Positions 50,601-62,600 of a stretch of 64,000 bases of DNA are shown here, piece after piece. Every line of letters starts with the position of its first letter. Position 1 is the first letter of the stretch. The position numbers and the translations under genes are program-made. This stretch comes from Paragordius varius (lineage: Eukaryota > Nematomorpha): the NCBI GenBank assembly GCA_964247055.1, contig OZ176051.1:9300001-9364000 (forward strand). Direction: 5' to 3'. The notes below the pieces were generated by a model, which was given only the letters and a program-made list of their open reading frames with translations, had not been told where the DNA came from and did not search any database.

Positions 50601-53600
50601 GAATAATTGAGTAAGAAGTATGAATATTACTAAGATTTAGTGGGCATATTTTTGCATATGGATTTCCAAATTTTGCGGGCCGCACAAAGATAATCGGCAG
50701 GCCGAGTTGGGCACCCGATGAACTGATAAATATTATAAAATTCCAATATGAAGTGTTAAATGACCTTTGAGATTTTTAATATTTCATCCGTAACTATAGA
50801 TTTTGTAAGTTAGCCGCAAATAATGCGAATACATCTCAAATTCCAAAAATATGATTTTTAAAGAATAAATCATTAATGATTGAGCACTGGAATATACTTG
50901 GAAAATGGTCATTTAATAATTGTGTTTTTTAAAAAAAATAATATCCTAATATTACGCTGATAATGGCTGAAAGTTATTTTTATGTCTTCTTTTGATATTT
51001 ATCATCAAAAATAAAACCGTTTTCATTGACTGGGAAAACGTTTTTATTGATTGGGAAAATGTTTTTGTTGACTGGGAAAATGTTTCTATTGACTGGGAAA
51101 TGGTATATTTTATAATATTACTACATAATATTGAATTGAAGTATAGATGATACCTGAGACCATTGAAAGTCATAGTTTCTCATTTCTAATGTAGCAAAAA
51201 AAATATATGTCTCTGAGATACCTAGAAAAAACCCATATTTAAATTAGGATGGAAAGACTGGAGAAAATTCCCTGAATGTGTGTACAGCATTCATGAATGA
51301 AAAAAATATTTTTAACATAGATTTTCGGGGACTTATATTTTTACAACCCCGGGACAATACACAGAAGCTAATAAAAAAAGGGCTCTTGCCTCATATATAA
51401 TGGACGAAAAAATTATTAATTGATTGACCTTTCTCTCATCAAAATAATTTGAAAGGCTATAGATGAATTTTATGCCGAAACATCTAATAAAAAATTCTTA
51501 AGAGAAACGATATTTTTACAACTCGGATATTGCGTCAGATCGCCCAACATGTAAAAATGTTTTTTGATTAATACGAATAGATTTGCACAAAATGTAATAT
51601 TACAAACGGTCGGGTCAAACTTATAAGCAAATTTAAAGATACATCCATTATAATTGGTGCCTTATTGTAGAGATTGTTGACTAGAAATAAATTTTGATGG
51701 GTTCACGCTCTTTCAAGAAAATTGTTTAACAAACTCCATTTTCATCGCATGGGAATCCCCCAATGAAAATTTTAATTACGCTCATATATTTACATTGTAA
51801 TACAAATGGTAGGCAACTATGCTCTATTTTGAAAATTGGTTGGAATAATAACTTTTTGAGGTTTTTTTTCATAAATGTGATTTTACGGGTTTAACGGCTT
51901 CAAGGTTTCATTTAAGAAAAGGAACCACACTGGGCGTTTTCATGCATGATTCAAAAATTTCATCGTTAGATTTAATAGACCTACACGTTTTCCAGAAAAT
52001 TTTTCCAAATACATTTTACATTTTACTAATATTATAAAATATATAATCAAAACGATGTTCCTTTTTATGGTAGTTATAAAGGTTTCCCAAAATTTTAAAC
52101 AATAGGAATTGTAAGGCTCTTGGCTGCTATATATACGCAAAAAACCGCAATCGCGCAACAAAAACTAATATGTTTAAAGGGATAAAATAACAAACAACAC
52201 AATTTTAATCAATCCCGATATGTCATTGATTGGAATGTCAATCTGCACCAAACTATCCTACTTTGCTACATTATGAGATCTAACTCATTGGAAAGTCCTT
52301 AATGTTGGGAAAGGTTAGTGGTACACCTAGAAAGGGCCGAAAAAGAATAAGGTTGATGGGCATTACTTTGCAATAACCCAACATCAAAACTAAACGCAAT
52401 CTATAGAGGAATTTTAGCATTATTGCAAAAAGTCGACCTCGACTCTAGCAATACAATACTAATTCGCAATAAAAATTGGTTTTAGAAAAAAAATACGTAA
52501 AATCAGATAAATAAAAATTTGGTAAAGAGTTATTCTATGGCACATTGTACAAAATGTTAGTTATATAAATCTTTTCCCACACAATTTGATGGAGAAAGTC
52601 ATATCGATCAATGTACGTAATCTTAATTTATTAATGTAAGAAGAAGCATTTTCAATAAAACATTAAGCTACCTGTCTTCAGTCAAATCCATTTCCAACAC
52701 CTTTATTCCACTCTCAGGAACTTGTCTATACGTTTGTTGAATATATGGGTCAGCTAGGATATTCCCCTTTATGGCGCAAAAATCCCCGGACAAACATATA
52801 GCTCCACCAAACATGTGATCGGCATTTACCTCTAACCAATGCTTTTGTATGTATTCAAAGCGTTGATAATTGGCCCAAAAACTGTTTCCACGGCCATTAA
52901 CCTATAAATAATTAGATTTTTTCTACCCTGCCAAACACACTGCCAAGTTTTTGATTGCTAATCAAAGAATTAACTAGGGTATAAAGAGCTTCTGGAGAGA
53001 AACATATATCACCATCTATCATTACCATGACAGATTTTATAATATCGAATTTAACTATTGAAGCCTTGTCATTGTAATTTTTTCCCAAATAATCCAAAAT
53101 GTAATCCATGTATAAAATCTAATAAAAAAGGGATCATTGGGGTTGGTCTCATTCACATAATAACCGGTCTGATTGGCTGTAAATATACTTATTCAAGGTG
53201 ATAACTAGTCAAACAAATATTAAATATAAGTTGTTGCTGAACCAAAACACTGTTTAACTTCTTTCAATAATCCATAATCATAAATGCAAATTTTTTGTAA
53301 ATTTTAAATTTTACAATCTTTTTAGTTTAAATTTAATGATGAGGTGTATTGTTTCCTATATTGATTCACGAATGCGTCTTATTATGGGGCTTATTTGTAT
53401 TGTTTTACATTTGATAAAGAGTTAATAATCGTAAACTAATCTATAATGAATAAATTAGGCATTGGCGCTTTATTCCACATAAAATATGAGTAAACATTTT
53501 AAAAAATTCTATTTATAATCGGAATTTTAACTTTTCTTGATCAATTACATTAAAGATAAAATCAAGATTTTATAAATGACAATTCATAAGGGAAATTTAA

Positions 53601-56600
53601 CCCTATCAACCGTTCGACACTTACATAAGCTTAATTTCATGTTTTTTCTATGATAGGAGTTAAGATTTCCAAATAATATATTTAAAATATAATGATATGA
53701 AATATAGGTAGAAACTTCATTGCAAAAACAGTTGTTAAGGAATGGAAATGATTGAACCATTTATATATAAATTTCACAATGACATTGTACACATAACCGT
53801 ATATGGCTTGTAATTCGAAATGAAAAAAAAATTATATTTATAATCAGTACCTGACTCCATCTTTTCCAAACTTTTATGTAAGATTTATTTTTAAGATGCA
53901 AAACCAATCTGGCTTTAGATGGCAAATACCAGATTAATCGACCTCCATATGGAGTGTTTTCTTTAACCTTTGAATGTTTGACATCATTTAAAAGTTTTTC
54001 AATATGTTTAGTTGGTAATATATGATAACATAACAAGTTTTGTACACAATCTATAAACGTTTCCGCATATTCGTTGATGATCTAAAATACATTTGCAAAA
54101 TTAGTTAATTTAAGGCTCCGTACTTTTTTATGTAGTGATAGTTATATTAGAAGAAGATTTTTTTTGAATTTAATAAAGTTAAACAATAAAATATTTAAGG
54201 GGACATTCAGTTAAAATTATTTATAGAACCGGATTGGTTTCTTAAAATTAAAACGGTTTTGAAGCCGATTATATTTTAATGATTTTCATTAACATTTTCA
54301 TTATATAATAATAAACCAAAACATTACGATTGTAAATCAAAACATAATTTATTAAATAATCAAATAGCCAAATGTATAAATAGGGTTGTGCATTTGACTG
54401 CTTTTTTAAAAAAGTCCGGTCAGACCCAGTCAGACCATGGTCATGACCACTTTTTACTTAAATAAATATCATCCGATATTGGATTATGAAAATAATGTTC
54501 GGACGACACTTGCGTTTTACTAATAATGTCATGTTTTTTCTTAAAAATTTATATTATACAATTTTTTATGTTTTCAATCAAATGTAATCAGGAATTTCGT
54601 TTTCAAAAAAATTTTGATTTGTGGCCTTCTGAGTCTTACAATACATAGATTTTAATACTGGATATTTCAAATAAAATTTTACCTAGTTTAAATAGACTTT
54701 CTTTCATCAGTGTAATATTCAATTATAAAATGTTCTTTCATTTTATTGGTTGACATATATGGAATAATTTCATATTTGCAAAGTGCTTAATTGTTATGTT
54801 TTTTGAAATAACTGGATATGTTTAAATGCTAATATTATAATGATTCATGTCTAACAATATTATATTGTTAAATAAACATATAATTTATATTTTTAAATAA
54901 TATATAAAAAACAATAAAATCTTAATATTACTCTTTTAAAAATTACCAGCAATTTTTCAAAAAACATGTATTTTTTTAAATGACCATGGTCAAAGAATAA
55001 ATAGTGACTGACCTGGTCATCACCTGGCCAATTGACCGGGTCATGACTTGGTCAGCAAAACCCTATGTATAAGTACAAAGCTAGGTAATAAGTGTATCTG
55101 TATTAATTATCGCATCTATAGAGGAAATCTTTACTTGATTTGAAAAATGATTCACTAAGCAAATTGGTCATTATCATACCTTTAAATATAGTATTAGCGT
55201 AAAAAAGTTTTTTTTTGTTCTGAGCTGTAATATATACAGCTAATATACCCTTACATGATTTAGTATTTTTGCAAAATCTGTGGCCAAAAAAAAACTTTGA
55301 GGGCCTCATACGGTACATGGGCCGCAGTTTGAATACCACTAATATATAGTGTGGTTCATTTTTTTTGTTTGAGGTTATTGATTATGGATGATAAAGGTCA
55401 TGATTTTTTACCAGCACCAGTTAATGTATCTTAATCTATAACGAATCTACAATAATAATGTCTGTGGTTCTCTTTAAGTGTTAAAGAATTCACAAAAATT
55501 CTCTTCATGGTAAATGAATTTCGATCGTATACGAGAAAAAAATGTTTTCATATGATTATCTTTTTAAACGATGGATGGAAAAATGTTATTATACAAATTT
55601 TATTTTTAAAAATAAAACCATATGGGTAACCACTTTTTAGGAGGTGGAACTGGAACCGAACTAATTCCATGACGGTTGGAACCGAAAGAGGGCTCGTTGA
55701 TTTTAAAGTGAAACCGGGGTGGTTCCTGAAATTTTAAAGCCGGAACCGGGGTTCCAATCTAATGGAATCGGTGCCTGCTAAATCTCTTGAGCCGGGTTCC
55801 GGTTTTATAGGGTTTTGCTTCTGGTTTGAACCTCTGATTTTAAAACATAAAAGTTCTTATCGTTTATCTTTTAAACAAAATAATTACTTCAATATTATAA
55901 TGGTCAAATGCATCATCCAAAACTACGTGGTATTCATTAAAATTTGTCCCATTTATTTTAAGATTTTCCAGGTCTGTTCTACAAAATTTTAAATACAATC
56001 ATGAATCATACCTTATGATGGAATTAACGAGTTGTTCCATTTCAGTTCGATTTTCATGCCACATGGTTACACATACAAACACATTATAATTATTATAGAG
56101 TGGAATGCAATCCTGACAATCTACAGGGCCCTAATAATATTAAGAATCAAGTTCGAGTGTATGACTATATACTTTTGATTTGATTATGTATGTACAGCCA
56201 CCCTACTTAGTTATCTCATGTTTTCAATTGAAAATTTAAAAGGCTTGCAAATAGGTAATATCTCTTTAATGGAATAGCCTTATTAATTAAATTTACGCAG
56301 ACGTTATATTTGTATTCTCTTTCGATAAAGTTGTAATTGGAATAAAATTAGCTGAATTTTTGATTTTATTCCGAGAGTAAAAATCTTAAGCCGTATCGAT
56401 CATACGAAATTCTATATTTAAATTATATAGTTTTGAAACATCTAACTTCGATTTGCTACACATTCATTTTAAATCCGTTAAATTTTAAAACTACCATAAA
56501 TTACGGCCGCGAGACTTTTAGAGCTTTAAAATAAATTTAAAAATTTTGGATTTTAAATAAGTTATATTTAATAACATTGTGACAATTAAAAAATTGTTAT

Positions 56601-59600
56601 AGTGTGATACGATTTTTGAATTTTATGAGATATTATAATTTTTTTAATTAGTCGCAAGCCCTATTTGCGGAATAACATCTCTTAAAACATTATCCGGAAT
56701 TGGGCTGTATTATTGACGAATTCTTGCGACTCGCAGATGATTGTGAAACAATATTCCGAAAAAGAATATTGCTTTTTTTTACATTTAATAACTTTCAAAA
56801 ATAAGAAGTATGTACCTTTGTGTTTTGGTCTTTCGTTTGCCTTGAAATATTTTTTAATGTAAAATTGAGTATTTTCCACAATCTTAAAACATTAGCCATT
56901 ATGAAGGAATAAATGTTTAAATTTAAAAAGTTTATAAGTTTCCACCACATATTCCTATGACTTTTCATATCCACTAATATTTATGGGTTAGGATTCTGCC
57001 GTAAATTAAGCTGATATTGGAATTAAGTGTTTTGAATATTTATTTCAGAACTTTTGGTGATAATCAAATATAAATATACTTTACTGTTATTATTTAACTA
57101 ATGGTTTGTTTATGCACACTCGCTTCTTTGTTGAGGACTTAACAATCTATCTTTATAATCTAAAGAAAAAGGACCGCTATTACAAAAAAATATTTTTTCA
57201 TAAATTACTATGTAAAATTGACAATGTTAAATGTTTGTAAACTATATGCTATAGAAATCCTGTTACTGCAATAATATGGTAAATAAACTTATTTAAACAT
57301 AAACAACGAATGTTTTAACAATTGACCTATATCAGGCATATCTCAAGTCTTTACCGTATTTTGAAAAACACGTTTTGAGGGAAAATGACTTATTTATGCT
57401 ATACAAAATATTGTGTATCGGTTTGGTTCTTATTATTCAGGCAGTATATAAATGGCTTGCCAGAAAAACTGATTGTTTTATGCGGCAAACAATTCAGTAG
57501 CCGTCTTCCGTCTTTTAAATTATTTTGCTACTCTGTTCGCGTATTACCCTTAGATGCAAAGAGGTAGTCAGTGTTTAAGGTTGCGAATGCATATACCCTC
57601 GAGGAGATTTAAAGGTGCATTTCACTCCTTCTGTGTAATTCGGATTTGTTATGTAGCAAAATCGTAGTATCTGCCACATTCCGGTCGTTTTTAATTAAGG
57701 CAAGGTTTAAATTTACCACTTGTTGTTGAAAGTAACAGTTTCCGCAGGGTTAAATACTTCATACAATACCGCTCTGATCCTACCAGAAACAAAGTGTCTT
57801 TTTGCAAAAGCAAATTTGGTTGTTGTTTATGGATCGATATTGGCAAGGTGAAAGCCATAATTTTACGCGTTGCAAAATTAGCCCATTTCCTCAACCCATC
57901 ACATTTTTAGGCAAACTAATTTTCTTTCGCTACAATGATTCTCCTTTCAATGATAAATTTCACCAGACATTTTGTGATCGCGATTTTATGGTCATTCTGT
58001 GATAGTAATGCTTCTGCCATTTGCCGTTATTGAGATATATCATTAATTAACAACTATTGTCCTATATCATTTGCAAATATGTGATCTACGAGATCGCCCT
58101 CTAACTTTTGCATTGAAATCAGAACTTTTAAATTAAACCTGTTTCATACTTGTAATCGATTGTGTGTGCTTAATATGCAGCAAACAATGACTCTCAACAG
58201 CCTTTTTTTAATGAAATAAAGCAATCTTGATGTAAATGCTGTTGTACAAGCATAAAATTCGACATATTTGATGAATGGCACAACAAGAGGCCTACGTATG
58301 TTGATTGTTGAATGTCTAATTAATAACATGGGGTCTGCGTTTAATAATCGTCTGCGTACTTTTCAATGACGTCGTTTCTTAGTTGAATCAATAAGTATAT
58401 GACAACATCGGATATACCTCATTGATTTAAAAATTATGAATGGAAATTTGATTCGACTAATATTTTGTCATCTATTGTAGAAAAAATAATATTTTTGCTG
58501 TCATTCTAATAATTTTCAATGTAAATTTAATGTGTATTTTACAGTGTTTAAACAGTTATTATCTATATTAAATTAATGGATGCATATTGGAAAATAAAAA
58601 ATTCATTGATAAGTTTTGTGGTAATACATATTTTTATTCTATTGGCTGGATTTTTAAAACAGGTTTGTATATTAACCTGTCTAAAGGGTTAATAAAATAG
58701 CCGGTTGGAAAGTATATTATTAAATAAATTAAATATATAAATTGTATTATCTAATTATTTGTAATATAGTAGGATTTACAACAAACTGATTAAAATTTTA
58801 TGTAATATTTAGATTCAATTAATACATAAATTATTTCCCAATTTATATTTTATTAGGGTTCATGATAGAATTTACGGTAAAGTTGCTTGTGTGATTCTTG
58901 ATTATAACTGTCCATGAAATAAGGATTTCGATTTTAATGTACCCCTTTAGTTACTTTACACTATGTTAGTATAATTTTACCACAAATATAGCCCGATAAT
59001 TAATTAACAAAAACTATTTCATTATATTTTTTTTAAATTTTATATAATAAAAATAGATGTTTGCCGATCAATTATAATCTAATATAGATTATTCGAATAA
59101 ATTAAGCTATTTTTTTGTTTAATTATATTGATGATTTATTATTTTAAAAGTTACCCATGGTATTGAAAATATTTGTTATAATAAATTTAAAGTTCATTTG
59201 AGTCACAGAGACATAGAGTAATACACATCCGCTATTTTTCATTTTATAATATTTTTCCTCTAATTTTTAAGTAACCATATCTTTACTCTTTCTTTCATTT
59301 TAGTAGTTTAAATATGTTTGATAACATTTCCTTTAATTTTTTAGAGTTTTTTACAAGTCTTAAATCCATAACAAAATTTTTTTATAAAATTAATTGGCAT
59401 GTGTATACTCCATCATTTTTTTAAATTAAAGGGTAGTATAAACCCTCAACCAATTATTTTTACATATAGTCCAAGAAATTTGATATGCATTTTTCAAAAA
59501 AACTTTTTTTGATGTCACATAGTATATAGTGAAAATTGGTACCATGATTCGCCATTTTTGCGTTCATTCAAAATGATGGCCTTTTGTAAAGGGTTAAAAT

Positions 59601-62600
59601 TCTATATAATTAATATTATTTCATATTTAAATATATATGTATAGACATATATATATATATATATATATATATAGATCTTTTGGAATGGAGCATCTCGTTT
59701 ATACCAAAAAAATATATTTATCATAGTGCGCCAATTTTGCCATTTTTCTATACGGAGCACAAAAGCATAATTATTTAAAAAAGGAATGCCCAAAATTTAA
59801 AGGATTATAAAAATCCCGATTATATCAGATTATATATTTCATCGGGATATATTTTAGACATCCCGATTCGCTATGTGCATATGAAATAAATATACTGTAA
59901 GCATAAAATAATTAATATAAAATATAATGTCTTTCAATGTTTATTTTATTTTAATGAACCATTTATTTTAACTTATAGTATTTTGTAATCTGATTATCTG
60001 AAAAGTAGTATTGCTTTCTTCAGGTTCTGTTTCAAAATTGTTGTTATTGTTTTTGAATCAAGAATAGTTGCTCCCATAACCATTTTGGCATACCGACCGG
60101 TTGACATAGCTAATATGTATATTGAGCACATTTCAAGTGTCTGGGTATCCAAAATGTTGATCGGGATAGTCAGGTTTTCATTGTAATTAATTGAATTTCG
60201 GATAGGTAACATTTTCGTTTTGACTTTAACAATTTTTCGATGATTTAAAGAGATATAAGCCAAAATTTAATGTATATTTGTTTACCCGACCATTCGTCAT
60301 TAAAATCAAATAATTTATAATCATGCACTCAAATTTGGGCCTTCGGGGGTTGCGTTATAGCTCATGCCTTAAAAAATGCCATTAAATTAATTAATATTTT
60401 TGACATACTTTAAAAATTCAAATAAGTCATAAACATTATACTTATTGTCAATTCCCCTGTAACAGTGCCTGATTCGTCAAAAGGCTAGTTTCAGCAAATA
60501 ATCGCAATATCCGACATTTGATAGTTCTTTTTCTACCGATCTCAAATATAGCATACCTTGACCAACACACCGTATTTTTTCAAGATGGGGCATACTTATA
60601 TCTATTGGTGAGTCGTTTACTTGTTGGATAAATAATTGAAAAATCAAAACATCTCATCTGCAGTCAATGATATTAAGTTTATATTTATGTAATCAATAGC
60701 ATATTTATATATATATATATACTTGGTACAAAATTTTTTTTTTCATCAGATAGCCTGTGACCAGTAAGTTCTTTTGCCGTATAATTTTTTATTTGTTTAC
60801 CACCTAGTTTTTGAAATAAGAGTTGAAAATCGAAATCGTGCACAAAGTGAAAATTATAGATAATTAATGATAATTCAAAAAATAGTGATAAAATTAGAGA
60901 TATTATGGTTGATTATCATTTTAGGAGATATTTTCTATATATAAATAGCCTAAAATCATATAAATAGGGTTTTTATAAAATCTCAATTAATAGATGGCGT
61001 TTTTCTTTTTAATAAATTGTCAAAAATTTATTAAACTATGTTAAAACAATTTTTTTAATTATTTATTAGCGAAACTTACTATAAAAATCTTAACATTCAT
61101 ATCTATCAAAATAAGACTAAAAAATAATGTTTTTCATTTAAACATTTTTTGTCGGTTTATGAGCGTATAAAAAATTTATAATGTTGTGGAATCTTACATG
61201 AGTGGGAAATAATATTTTTTAGTTTTATTTTAAAATAGATATTTTTTTACTGAATTAAATATGAATGTTAAGGTTTTAATAGTGAATTTAGCTAATATAT
61301 AACACTAGACAACAAATTTTTCTGCCACTCGAGTTTTTTGCATTTTTTGATATTTAATATCATTTTAACAGTAAATCTGAAATAAAAATTATAACTCGTT
61401 GGAAGAGTTTTGTATAATTTGATTTTTTAGATTATGCGCCCTCTTTATCAAAATTTTACTAAAAAATGTTTTTCTTTGAAAATATACAAGTAATGCCCAT
61501 TTGTAATATATCATTCGAAAGAGTATTAAAAACTCTATTAAATGTATACTAATATGTATTACATCGACAGTTAATATTGGACACAAAGAGCGACAAACGC
61601 GCGAAGCGAGAGCATTTTATTTAATTATTATATTTTTAAAACTAATGGATGAAATTAGCTCAAACTTTGTGTAGATGAAGATGAATGTCCAAAAAAGATA
61701 ACACAAGAAAGTTTATTTTGATTAAAACATTTTTTATTGCTTTTATGTCACTCAAAACAGCCATTTTTAAGTTTTTTGTTTTTTAAAAATTACCATCTCA
61801 TCAATATTAATTTATTTTCTTTACAAGGCTGATAATTTCGAAAATTTAAAGATAAAAACAAAGTTTAAGGTATTTTTGATCTTTTATAGCCACTATGTAA
61901 TAAATTTACAGTTATAACTATGCATTTTAATATCCACTAGGTAAAATATTTATGATAATAATAATTTTTATTAAAAAAGCAAACCAAAAGCTTTTCCAAA
62001 CATTTTTTTTAAATGAAATACTAATATAACCCTAATAATTATATTAAAAGAATTTATAAGATTTTCAAATTAGTTTGTCTGTGAAAATTCTTGACTTATT
62101 TAAGGATTGAAAATTTTGACCATTTAAATCCAAATAACTTTTACATCTGATAGATTTAAATGACTTACTACCATTTAAAAGATGCGGTTTTTTGCGCTCT
62201 TTCGAATGATATAAAATACATGGCTTCAGATCTAAAACTTTAAATTTTCGAAATTTCGAGTTTAATGTTAAATCGGGGCCAAAAATTATCGATAAACTCT
62301 GATATAAAAAAATTCCTTCATGTAAAACCAATTTTCTTTTCAGATATACTAATTATGTACTTTAATGAAATAAATTTTAAATATACAAGAACGACAGTTA
62401 AAAAAAGTTAAAATTTGTTGTCTAGTGTAATTAAAAAAAATATTTTAGTATAGTTACATAAAAATATTTCGGACTTTTAAGTGTGTAAAAAGAAAAACGC
62501 CATCTCTGGAACTGAGATTTCAAAAACCCTATATATATGATTTCAGGCTATTTATTTACCATTTGTACTTCATGTTCTTGAACACTTCAAGTTGATCTTT

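Noticed and set aside
50441-50722. GGCCGC-rich stretch considered as a CpG-island promoter
   Set aside because: Its CAGGGGTG / CACCC ends and similarity to other hAT MITEs here explain the GC content.
59994-60263. 89-codon minus-strand open frame (contains STGRYAKMVMGATILDSK) considered as a chitin synthase exon
   Set aside because: It looks coding-like, but there is no acceptor in the required phase upstream and no similarity to any chitin synthase segment; left unassigned.
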